In this document: piece after piece, positions 1 to 8,050 of the stretch
Numbering within the stretch: the first letter of the stretch is position 1
Layout of the letters: each line of letters opens with the position of its first letter
Source of the DNA: Nostoc sp. NMS7
Lineage (GTDB): Bacteria > Cyanobacteriota > Cyanobacteriia > Cyanobacteriales > Nostocaceae
DNA length: 39,712 nucleotides
Assembly (NCBI RefSeq): GCF_017115085.1
Contig: NZ_JABXKJ010000188.1
Span: forward strand, 1-39,712
Reading direction: 5' to 3'
Notes under the pieces: generated by a model
What the model was told of the DNA's origin: nothing
What the model saw: only the letters and a program-made list of their open reading frames with translations
Database searches by the model: none
Position numbers and translations under genes: made by a program

Positions 1-46
<46 letters not shown>

Positions 47-225
47 GGTTTGTTTCGAGTTTGCGGCTCCGAAAAAAATATTTCCCGGAATCCTAGTTAT
101 AATTTCGATTAACTTTTCAGTAAATCCCAAAAGTTAAATCTTTTGACGAGGATTGGTTTTTTCTTAAGCTTTCAAAGTATTATGTTTTTTAGGTTCAGCG
201 GTCGTTGGCTTCTTTCGCCTTCGCA

Positions 226-262
226 CTTAACTAGAGTAACTAGTCATTCCCTAGTTTGTCAA
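226..262 (-). promoter_or_regulatory. rRNA operon promoter
   Basis: On the minus strand there is a consensus -35 box TTGACA (257-262) and a -10-like TACTCT (233-238) separated by 18 bases, pointing at the 16S gene. Transcription would start near 226, giving a leader of about 180 bases. An ACTTTGAAAG stretch in the leader (about 170-180) resembles a boxA antitermination element, which rRNA leaders commonly carry; that part is a weaker call. Confidence 0.7.
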
Positions 263-783
263 GGGGGAAAGTCATTTCTTTTATAAAATGGCAAATCGCC
301 TGACTGGCATTACTTTCAGGTGAATGGGTAAAGGAACAGAAAAGATGCGAATAGGTAGTGGCTTAACCTTGTGCTCTGACATGTTTAGGATGCCGAATGT
401 GGGTTGTATCGATATTCGAGTACTCGAAGAGGCTACGCTACTTTCGCGGAGCGTCTGGTTAGCACAGTTTCTCGTAGACAAGAGAAGATAGGCAGTCCCT
501 TATATGAGGAACCGTTACAGTGAGTCTAGCGCTGTAGACGGATTTCACCATTTATAAGGCAGTAATTTTGTCAAGATCTATGATCAATAAATTTGAGGAA
601 GTGGGAAAAAGAAAAATTACCGCAATGACTCTGGAAATTTAAGTGCGTTGGCGTACCCCTACTCTTAAGCAAGCTATGCGTAGCCTCTCGCAAAGAAGGC
701 ATCGCCATAATAATTATCCAATCAGATTTTTTAACCAGAATTTTTGATAAAAAGCTAAAAAATAGACTAGGCAAGAAATACAG
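263..783. other. Intergenic region between rrn promoter and rsmA, with degenerate repeats
   Basis: No convincing gene is present. The stretch holds pieces typical of dispersed Nostoc repeats, such as the GGCTACGC / CGCGGAGCGTC type near 430-455 and GCGTAGCC / GGCATCGCC near 675-707. Open frames on the minus strand here have no start signals or recognisable protein content. The rsmA promoter must lie near the right end, but I see no clear -35/-10 pair. Confidence 0.5.
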
Positions 784-1632
784 ATGATCCGACCGCGTAA
801 GGTCTTTGCTCAACATTGGCTCAAAAGTGAAAAGGCGCTCGACGCAATTATTCAAGCAGCAGAGTGTAAAGAAAACGATCGCTCCGCTAACGCTAAGGGC
901 GATCGCATCCTGGAAATTGGGCCTGGAACCGGCATTCTGACTCGTCGTTTATTACCGTTAGTGCAATCTCTGGTTGCAGTTGAAATAGACCGCGACTTAT
1001 GCCAACTATTGGCAAAGCAACTTGGTAAGACTGAAAATTTTTTACTGCTGCAAGGTGATTTTCTCACTCTGGATTTACCATCTCATCTGGTAGCCTTTCC
1101 CAATTTCCAACAGCCAAATAAAGTAGTAGCTAATATCCCCTACAATATTACAGGGCCGATCATTGAGAAATTACTTGGTACGATCGCCAACTCAAACCCT
1201 GAACCATTTGACTCAATAGTGTTACTAGTACAAAAAGAAGTAGCAGAAAGGTTGTATGCTAAACCAGGATCAAAAGCCTTTGGAGCGTTGAGCGTGCGGG
1301 TTCAGTATTTGGCTGAGTGTGAGTTAATCTGCACAGTTCCAGCGGCCGCATTCCATCCACCGCCAAAAGTCGATTCAGCAGTGGTGCGATTGCGCCCCCG
1401 AAATATAGAAATACCAGCACTTAACCCAAGACAGTTAGAGAACTTCTTAAAGTTGGGGTTTCGTGCCAAGCGCAAAATGTTACGAAATAATTTGCAATCA
1501 GTTATAGAACGCGATCGCCTGAGCCACTTACTGGAACAATTAGAAGTAAATCCCCAAGCCAGAGCCGAAGACCTCAGCGTTCAGCAATGGGTAATCCTAG
1601 CAAATGAACTGGGAGTGGGGAGTGAAGAGTAG
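784..1632 (+). CDS. rsmA: 16S rRNA (adenine(1518)-N(6)/adenine(1519)-N(6))-dimethyltransferase RsmA/KsgA
   Basis: This enzyme dimethylates two adjacent adenines in the 3' terminal hairpin of 16S rRNA during small-subunit assembly, using S-adenosylmethionine. The 282-residue protein opens with the family's RKVFAQHWL signature. It has the SAM-binding loop EIGPGTG near residue 48 and the catalytic N-I-P-Y motif (usually N-L/I-P-Y) near residue 118. Length is normal or slightly long. Two parts look repeat-derived: a stretch just before the SAM loop (about residues 30-38, ENDRSANAKGD) coded by repeat-like DNA with two GCGATCGC-type ends, and the last residues, coded by ggggagt heptamers. It is separated by about 105 bases from ispE, a pairing common in cyanobacteria. 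No strong ribosome binding site precedes the ATG. Confidence 0.95.
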   Translation: MIRPRKVFAQHWLKSEKALDAIIQAAECKENDRSANAKGDRILEIGPGTGILTRRLLPLVQSLVAVEIDRDLCQLLAKQLGKTENFLLLQGDFLTLDLPSHLVAFPNFQQPNKVVANIPYNITGPIIEKLLGTIANSNPEPFDSIVLLVQKEVAERLYAKPGSKAFGALSVRVQYLAECELICTVPAAAFHPPPKVDSAVVRLRPRNIEIPALNPRQLENFLKLGFRAKRKMLRNNLQSVIERDRLSHLLEQLEVNPQARAEDLSVQQWVILANELGVGSEE

Positions 1633-1735
1633 GGAGTAGGAAATAAGGGACAAGAGAATAAGACAGATTTTTATCCCACTCCCCACTGCCGATTCCCCAC
1701 TCCCGATTGCCTTATCCTTACGCCCCACTCCCAGA
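1612..1735. repeat. Heptamer short tandem repeats (ggggagt class) forming an inverted pair
   Basis: The end of rsmA and the gap to ispE carry several ggggagt-like heptamers (1613-1650), then a reverse-oriented set of ccccact / cccactc heptamers (1674-1733). The two sets can pair into a hairpin between the two genes. Short tandem repeats of this class are known from filamentous cyanobacteria. The stop codon of rsmA lies inside the first set. Confidence 0.7.
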
Positions 1736-1737
1736 AA

Positions 1738-2691
1738 ATGCGTTCCTACACCCTAATTGCCCCTGCCAAAATTAACTTGTATCTGGAAATCATTGGCGAT
1801 CGCCCTGATGGCTATCACGAGTTAGCTATGATACTTCAGAGTATTGGTCTTGCAGACAAAGTTGATGTGCGTTCTATTAGCACTGACAGCATCCGTGTTC
1901 ACTGCAACCACCCACAAGTACCGACAGATAAAAGTAATCTGGCATACCGAGCAGCAGAATTAATGGCGAGGCAATTTCCCGAAGCCTTTGCTAAATATGC
2001 GGGTGTGGAGATTACCATCAACAAGCAGATTCCTGTAGCTGCTGGGTTGGCTGGGGGTTCGACGAATGCAGCAGCTGTGTTAGTGGGGATAGATTTACTC
2101 TGGAAATTAGGATTAACTCAGTCAGAATTAGAGGAGTTGGGAGGCACACTTGGTTCAGATGTACCATTTTGTGTAGCGGGTGGAACTGCGATCGCAACAG
2201 GTAGAGGTGAGCAACTTTCTCCTCTGCCAAGTTTGGATAGTATATATATAGTGTTGGCAAAATACCGCAGCCTGGAAGTTTCCACCGCTTGGGCATACAA
2301 AACCTATCGACAGCAGTTTGGTAATTCTTATATTAGAGATAGCGACAACTTGGCAGCCCGTGCTAGTACAGTTCATTCAGGAGCAATAGTAAAAACCATC
2401 CTGGATAAAGATGCGGGAGAAATTGCCCAAAAACTGCACAATGATTTGGAGCACGTGGTATTGCCAGCCTATCCCCAAGTCTTGCAACTGCGAGAGGTGT
2501 TTGCAAATCAGGAAGGCGTTTTAGGAACAATGATGTCTGGTTCTGGCCCAACAGTATTTGCTCTTTTTGAGTCTCAACAGCAGGCAGAACAAGTTAAGCT
2601 GCAAGTTAGGGAGGCAATTCTTGATGAAGACTTAGAATTGTTTGTGACTCGGACAATTACACATGGGATTCAGGTGGGATCTTCAGTTTAA
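1738..2691 (+). CDS. ispE: 4-diphosphocytidyl-2-C-methyl-D-erythritol kinase IspE
   Basis: This GHMP-family kinase phosphorylates the 2-hydroxyl of CDP-methylerythritol, the fourth step of the MEP pathway to isoprenoids. The 317-residue protein begins with the characteristic PAKINLYLEI segment. It has the glycine-rich ATP-binding loop PVAAGLAGGSTNAAA near residues 99-113 and the C-terminal GHMP motif MMSGSGPTVFALF near residue 264. Length matches the family. It follows rsmA in the same direction across a repeat-rich gap, so the two may be co-transcribed. Plastid-type pigments, quinones and the uppS product all depend on this pathway. Confidence 0.96.
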   Translation: MRSYTLIAPAKINLYLEIIGDRPDGYHELAMILQSIGLADKVDVRSISTDSIRVHCNHPQVPTDKSNLAYRAAELMARQFPEAFAKYAGVEITINKQIPVAAGLAGGSTNAAAVLVGIDLLWKLGLTQSELEELGGTLGSDVPFCVAGGTAIATGRGEQLSPLPSLDSIYIVLAKYRSLEVSTAWAYKTYRQQFGNSYIRDSDNLAARASTVHSGAIVKTILDKDAGEIAQKLHNDLEHVVLPAYPQVLQLREVFANQEGVLGTMMSGSGPTVFALFESQQQAEQVKLQVREAILDEDLELFVTRTITHGIQVGSSV

Positions 2692-2854
2692 ATAAATCTT
2701 TATGGTTAATGGAGCATAAGGAATAAGCTGATGAGCTTTTAAGTTGCATAGTTCAAATCGCTAAAAAGATGCAAAGATGCAAACTGAATGACGATTAGCT
2801 GAGGACAAGAATTATTCCTAATGCTCTAATGCAAAATCTAAAATCTAAAATGTT

Positions 2855-3184
2855 ATGAATGACCAAAAGTTAACACCACAAACAGATCCTAAAGTACAGG
2901 TGAGTGCGAGTCCGTTACGCTGTTTTACTGGGGCGGTGATTTCGGGAGGAATGGGATTTGCAGTGTATTCGCTGATGATTGCGATCGCTACAAATTTTGC
3001 TACTAAACCTATCCATTCAATTAATCCATTGGTGGTGAAGATTTCTTCTGCTGTTCGTACTCTGGTTGTGGGTGTAGTTGCTTTGGGAAGCGGAATATTT
3101 AGTATAGTAGCAATTGGTTTGTTGGCTTTGGGAGTGCAATTATTAGTCCAGCAGTTGACCAAAGAAAAAAGTAGTGAAAACTAG
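2855..3184 (+). CDS. DUF3082 small membrane protein
   Basis: The 109-residue protein fits the DUF3082 family, found in cyanobacteria and plastid-bearing eukaryotes; its function is not known. After a short polar N-terminus there is a hydrophobic segment at about residues 25-46 (FTGAVISGGMGFAVYSLMIA) and a second at about 65-97. It is therefore probably a two-helix integral membrane protein with a charged C-terminal tail. It lies downstream of ispE in the same orientation with a 160-base gap that shows no clear terminator. The ATG is followed by a plausible hydrophilic start; no strong ribosome binding site is seen. Confidence 0.75.
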   Translation: MNDQKLTPQTDPKVQVSASPLRCFTGAVISGGMGFAVYSLMIAIATNFATKPIHSINPLVVKISSAVRTLVVGVVALGSGIFSIVAIGLLALGVQLLVQQLTKEKSSEN

Positions 3185-3369
3185 GAATTTGTTTTTAATT
3201 AGCAACCTAAAGTCACAAGTTTTTCTCCAGCTTGCACGTATTTCTTCCTTTGTTACTACTGTGTACTAATTCTACTATAAAACCATAATGCAATGGGTTT
3301 TAGTTAAGCAATATCTCAGCAATTTTCAGGTAATTAAACTATAAGGTAGAGCAGTTCAGTATAGAAGTA

Positions 3370-3969
3370 CTAATCTACACATGACTGTGGTTTAAAGAGA
3401 TAAAAAAGACTGTCAATTATCTTAGCTGTTAATAGTTCCACCGCAACAGAAACATCTGGGAATGCAAACGGTTGAATTTCTACCTCAGTTAATATTAGTT
3501 TTCTCGCGTACTCTCCATCTAAGATTTCTCGAAACACCACCAGGTGTAACTTTTTTAGATTTACAACCCAATATTCTAAAATACCTGCTTCTGCATAGAT
3601 TTTGCTTTTTGTCTCTAAATCTTTTTCTAAACTAGAGTTAGCGTACTCAATCAGCTAGAAAATATTTTCTGGATAGGGATGATGCTGTCGATACTCGCGT
3701 CCTAAAAGTTGGACAATGGCAATATCTGGTTCTGGTTCCGAGTCGTTGCGTAGGGTAATTGGTTTAGCATGACGAATTTTGGCGCGTCCAGCCAATAGCT
3801 TTGCTAGATATTCACCAGCTTCATCACTACTATAAGCATGGGGTTCCCCTTCTGGCGACCTTTCGACAATTTCTCCTTTGAGTAGTTCAACTTTGCGATC
3901 GCTCAAAATGCCAGCGTCAATCATGCGGTGATATTCGTCAATCGTCCACTTAGCAACTATCACACTCAT
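3370..3969 (-). pseudogene. Uma2-family putative endonuclease, interrupted by an in-frame amber codon
   Basis: The minus strand encodes a complete Uma2 (DUF820) protein of about 199 codons, except that codon 105 is TAG (3655-3657) where the family usually has a hydrophobic residue or Trp before L-I-E. Uma2 proteins are PD-(D/E)xK-fold nucleases very abundant in cyanobacteria, with unproven biological role. The upstream half carries the acidic EPEPDIAIVQ strand. The downstream half, in the same frame, carries the LIEYANSSLEKDLETKSKIY helix and the YWVVNL strand. The stop therefore splits the putative active site. The start at 3969 is chosen because GGGAGG lies 9-10 bases upstream. TGG to TAG is a one-base change. 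Confidence 0.85.
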
Positions 3970-4087
3970 GACGATTGATTCCTCCCAATGATTCTTTATA
4001 TTCTCCCATTTTAAAGTCACTTCAGGTCTGATTGAGAAGAAGTCGATTGATTGAAGATACTGCCCTTAAAATACTAAAAATTACTTA

Positions 4088-4107
4088 TAGCCAAGATACC
4101 TTGGCTA
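4088..4107. promoter_or_regulatory. Perfect 8-bp hairpin upstream of the methyltransferase gene
   Basis: TAGCCAAG and CTTGGCTA are separated by four bases about 95 bases before the methyltransferase start. It could be an operator or a transcript hairpin. No T-tract follows, so it is not a standard terminator. Function is unknown. Confidence 0.3.
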
Positions 4108-4200
4108 GAATAACTGTGTAGCAGGTTGACAAAGCGTTACAAGGGTATCATCCTAGAGTGTTTAGAAGGTAAACCCTATGAGTAACTACATTAAGAGTCT

Positions 4201-5442
4201 ATGGTAACAGCACAACCTATCACTATTGATTTGTTTGCTGGAGCTGGGGGCTTTGGTCTAGGTTTCGAGATGGCAGGTTTCTCTGTTCCTCTATCCGTTG
4301 AGATTGATGCCTGGGCTTGTGATACACTGCGCCATAATCGCCCGGATATGACAATTATTCAACAGGATATCCGTGATTTAAACACTGCAAGTAGCGTTAA
4401 GGATATCTGTCTCTTCAAGCCGGATATTGTTATTGGTGGGCCTCCATGTCAAGGCTTTAGTATTGCCGGGCCAGCACAAAAAGATCCTAAAGACCCTAGA
4501 AATAGTCTATTCATTAACTTTGCTCAGTGGATATGTTTTCTCGAACCTGAAGCTTTTGTAATGGAAAATGTCAAAGGTTTACTTTCGCGCAAAAATATTG
4601 AAGGCGAAAAGGTAACAGATATCATTAAAGAAACTTTTGAGAATCTAGGATATTTTGTAGAAATATGGTCATTAAATGCTGCTGAATATGGAGTGCCACA
4701 AATTAGGGAGCGTATTTTTATTGTTGGAAATAAAACAGGAAAAGAATTAGGTCTTCCTCCAAAAACACATTCCTTAGATTTATTGCATATCAATAACTCT
4801 CAATTATCAATATTTGCCTGCATGGGTTTACTTCCTGCCATAAACCTGTGGGATGCCATATCAGATTTACCACGACTGAATGCACGTGAGGGTGAAGAGG
4901 AACAACCTTACATTTCAGAACCTCTAAATAAGTATCAAAACTGGATCAGGAATGGCAGTCAAACACTTTACAATCATGTTGCAATGGATCATTCCCAGAG
5001 GCTTGTAGAACGCTTCAAACATATTAAATGGGGTGAATCAAGTTCAGACGCACCAAAAGAACATGGGGCTAGACGGCGTAGTGGAAATGGTGAGTTATCT
5101 GAGATAAGTTATGACCAGAATAACCGACGTTTAAATCCATATAAACCATCACATACAATAGCGGCTTCCTTTTACGCCAATTTTCTTCATCCTTTCCAGC
5201 ATCGCAATTTGACAGCCCGTGAAGGGGCGCGTGTTCAATCTTTTCCTGACACTTATCGTTTTCTAGGGAAGAAGACTGTTGTATCTCACAAATTATTACA
5301 TCGAGAAGAGAGATTCGACGAGAAGTTTCTTTGCCAGTACAATCAAGTAGGTAATGCTGTACCACCTATTCTTGCTAAAGCGATCGCACTTCATCTTCAA
5401 GAGAAATTAGAGCTATGCCCAAAAGCGATCGGAACCCTTTAG
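4201..5442 (+). CDS. DNA (cytosine-5-)-methyltransferase of a type II restriction-modification system
   Basis: The 413-residue protein has the ordered C5-methyltransferase motifs: motif I DLFAGAGGFGLGFEMAG (residues 10-26, SAM binding), motif IV GGPPCQGFS (79-87) with catalytic Cys83, motif VI MENVKGL (121-127), motif VIII QIRERIFIVG, and motif X QVGNAVPP near the C-terminus. The target-recognition region lies between VIII and IX. Its last 28 bases overlap the start of the downstream endonuclease gene in another frame, which implies translational coupling, as in many R-M pairs. It would modify cytosines in the cognate site and protect the host chromosome. The recognition sequence cannot be read directly. 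The gene sits in a patch of pseudogenes and lacks conserved neighbours, consistent with horizontal gain. Confidence 0.95.
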   Translation: MVTAQPITIDLFAGAGGFGLGFEMAGFSVPLSVEIDAWACDTLRHNRPDMTIIQQDIRDLNTASSVKDICLFKPDIVIGGPPCQGFSIAGPAQKDPKDPRNSLFINFAQWICFLEPEAFVMENVKGLLSRKNIEGEKVTDIIKETFENLGYFVEIWSLNAAEYGVPQIRERIFIVGNKTGKELGLPPKTHSLDLLHINNSQLSIFACMGLLPAINLWDAISDLPRLNAREGEEEQPYISEPLNKYQNWIRNGSQTLYNHVAMDHSQRLVERFKHIKWGESSSDAPKEHGARRRSGNGELSEISYDQNNRRLNPYKPSHTIAASFYANFLHPFQHRNLTAREGARVQSFPDTYRFLGKKTVVSHKLLHREERFDEKFLCQYNQVGNAVPPILAKAIALHLQEKLELCPKAIGTL

Positions 5443-6392
5443 TTCACGGCTCTAATCTTGAACAAAAGGAGAATCACCGCACAAAATACAGAGATGTTGA
5501 GAGTAAAAAATATCTCAGTGAGATTAGAACTGAGTATAATAAGTGGCGTTCTGCTAATCTCGAGTTAGTTGGGCCGACATCAACACCTACTGATCAAGAT
5601 GACGCAACTATTGCTGCTAGGGTAGAACTTCTATCAAAATACAAGGACTTTTTAGACCAGCAGCACTATGCTGAGAAGTTTGATTCTAGATCGAACCTTC
5701 ACTCTAGCGTGCTGGAGGAATTTCTCTATTATCTGTTTAAAGATTTAGTAAAAGACTTTGGAGAAAATGCTCTCATCGGCAAATCACATACGTTCAAAGA
5801 TATTTTCTTTGTACCGCCAAAATACTCTGAGATGCTTAAGCGACCGTATGCACGTATTGAAAAGAAAGATCATGACTTTGTAATTGGAGCCACTATTCAA
5901 GTATCATTTGAAGCAGCAACCCCACCAGAGAAAGATGAAAATCCTGGTGAAATACTCTCACTTCTTAAAGAGGAACCGGAAAACTACTTTGAAGTTACAG
6001 TTACAGGAAACACCGAAACACACATTTTCGATATTCCAGTTGTTGCAATTGAATGTAAGACATATCTCGATAAAACTATGCTCGAAGGTTCATCACGAGC
6101 CGCAGAGGACTTAAAGGCAAGAAATCCAAATAGTTTATATGTTGTACTTATGGAGTGGATCAAGCTGACCAGTGATGTCAATCTTCGGAAGTACAAGGTT
6201 GACCAGATTTACGTACTACGTCAACAGAAAAATACTGACCGAGAATTTAGGTATGAAGAAAAATATATTAAAAATTCAATTAATCCAGTTGTAGTTCAAC
6301 ATCTATTCCATAAAGTGCGGAAGCATCTGAAAATGGACTGGACTGGTGGAATTGAAAACGGCATAGAGCGTGGGTGGCTAATTGACGAGTAG
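5415..6392 (+). CDS. Type II restriction endonuclease, Bpu10I-like
   Basis: Position directly after, and overlapping, a DNA methyltransferase gene argues for the restriction partner. The 325-residue protein resembles the Bpu10I family as I recall it (segment HSSVLEEFLYYLF at residues 96-108). Bpu10I cuts the asymmetric site CCTNAGC. A PD-(D/E)xK-like core is visible: acidic D152/D154 in KKDHDFVIG, then a hydrophobic strand ending in E213-C-K215 (IPVVAIECKT), followed by a helix MLEGSSRAAEDLK. The frame is intact with no internal stops. The family name is from memory and needs a profile search; the endonuclease role itself is well supported by context. The ATG at 5415 lies inside the methyltransferase gene. 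Confidence 0.7.
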   Translation: MPKSDRNPLVHGSNLEQKENHRTKYRDVESKKYLSEIRTEYNKWRSANLELVGPTSTPTDQDDATIAARVELLSKYKDFLDQQHYAEKFDSRSNLHSSVLEEFLYYLFKDLVKDFGENALIGKSHTFKDIFFVPPKYSEMLKRPYARIEKKDHDFVIGATIQVSFEAATPPEKDENPGEILSLLKEEPENYFEVTVTGNTETHIFDIPVVAIECKTYLDKTMLEGSSRAAEDLKARNPNSLYVVLMEWIKLTSDVNLRKYKVDQIYVLRQQKNTDREFRYEEKYIKNSINPVVVQHLFHKVRKHLKMDWTGGIENGIERGWLIDE

Positions 6393-6567
6393 CTACTGAC
6401 TTTAGTACACCCAACTCTTTGTTACCAAGGTTAGTAGCTTTGAAAACATACTTTACCATATCAGGAGCTACTATATATCCATAATCAAGTAGTTTTATCT
6501 AACATAGCAAGTATTGAATTGTAGTATAATTATTACTTTATACTAAATCCTTAACAAAAAAATTATT

Positions 6568-7956
6568 ATGTCAATTCAAGTTGAGAAGATTAATCGTGAG
6601 CAGGTTAGTCAAATTTTATTATCTGAGGAAAGCCACTTTTTAGACTTGAAATCGATAGATATAAAACCAGCCAAACTAACTCGCTCTATATCTGCATTTG
6701 CAAATGCTAGTGGTGGTGAAGTTTATATTGGAATTGATGAAACTGAAATTGATGGGAAAAATCAACGTACTTGGCGTGGTTTTGCTGATCAAGAAGATGC
6801 AAATGCTCATTTGCAAGTTTTTCAAGAACTCTTTCCACTAGGTTAGTACTATAGCTATACTTTCTTGTCCTGTAATGATTGTATTGGGTTAGTTCTTCAA
6901 GTAGACATTAATAAAAGCCGAGAAATCGTTAAAGCTTTGGACAAGCCTATTCCATATTTGCGACTTGGAGCACAAAATCTACCACAAGATACAGAAGAAA
7001 AACTTGCACGGCTCAGGCTTGACAAGGGTATAGATTCTTTCGAGACATCTACAGTCAAGGGTGATATGGAAGTTATTACAAACTCTCTTCCTATTCTTAG
7101 TTTTATGCTTCGCGTTATACCGTCGGCAGAGCCAGAACAGTGGTTAAAAAAACAACAGTTGATTATTAATGGAAAGCCAACTGTTGCTGGTGTTCTTCTT
7201 TTCTCTGAGGAACCACAAGCTTTACTACCGAAAAGATGCGGAGTTAAGGTCTATAGATACAAGACTGCTGATGAAGAAGGTCGGAGGGAGAATCTGGCTT
7301 TTGATCCGATAACCGTTGAAGGCTGCTTGTATGATCAAATTATTGAGGCAGTAAACAAGACAAAGAATATAGTTGAAGAAATCCCAAAATTGGAATCAGG
7401 AAGATTACAACATATCGAATATCCTGATGAGGTTTTACATGAAATTATTACTAATGCAGTTCTTCATAGGGACTATAGCATTTTGAAAGACGTGCAAATT
7501 CGCATCTTTGATAATCGTGTAGAAGTTGAAAGTCCCGGTAGATTACCCGGACATATTACAATAGAAAACATTTTGAAAGAGCAGTTTGCAAGGAATGGTG
7601 TAATAGTACGCCTTATTAACAGATTTCCTGAAGCACCAAATAAAGACGTGGGTGAGGGTTTAAACACAGCCTTTGAGGCGATGACTCGCCTCAGACTTAA
7701 GGTTCCCGTTATTGCTGAACAAGAAAACTCAGTAATTGTCTATATTCGACATGAACCCCTTGCTTCAATTGAATCAGCAATTATGGAATACTTAAATGAT
7801 CATGAAAATATAACTAACAAAATTGCACGAGGAATCGCCAGTGTAGACTCTGAAAGTACTATCAAAGCGGCTTTTAATAGACTTAGAGAGCAGGGGCTTA
7901 TTGAAATAGTACCAGGAACTAAAACTGCTACCTCGGCTTGGCGTAAACTTGGATAA
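6568..7956 (+). pseudogene. AlbA_2 (Schlafen-like) / HATPase_c_4 / winged-helix protein interrupted by an in-frame TAG
   Basis: Read as one frame of 462 residue positions, this is a typical putative transcriptional regulator or ATP-binding protein with an N-terminal AlbA_2 domain. The AlbA_2 part (HFLDLKSIDIK...AFANASGGEVYIGIDE) occupies residues 21-56. A GHKL-type ATPase segment (EVLHEIITNAVLHRDYS...VEVESPG) lies in the middle, and a winged helix (NKIARGIASVDSESTIKAAF) at the C-terminus. A TAG at 6844-6846 separates the first 92 residues from the remainder, which continues in the same frame. Translation could restart at a TTG at 6865, but no ribosome binding site supports that. The gene is probably broken or makes two fragments. 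Related proteins turn up near restriction and other defence genes; a defence role here is inference. Confidence 0.75.
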
Positions 7957-7978
7957 GCAAATTATCAAATAACACAAA

Positions 7979-8009
7979 AAACGGTAGAGCAATAAATACT
8001 CTACCGTTT
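7979..8009 (-). terminator. Rho-independent terminator of clpC
   Basis: An 11-bp perfect stem (AAACGGTAGAG / CTCTACCGTTT) with a 9-base loop lies between two convergent genes. On the minus strand it is followed by TTTTTT, so it ends clpC transcription. On the plus strand the T-tract is weaker, but it may also stop the AlbA_2 transcript. Confidence 0.85.
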
Positions 8010-8050
8010 GCTAATTTTCTATTTGAGATTTAAATCCCAAATCTTAAATC

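Noticed and set aside
281..855. Minus-strand frames of 66 and 94 codons upstream of rsmA
   Set aside because: No start signals, no protein-like composition, and they overlap repeats and the rsmA start.
2745..2765. tRNA T-loop-like GTTCAAATC
   Set aside because: No acceptor stem, anticodon arm or CCA context around it.
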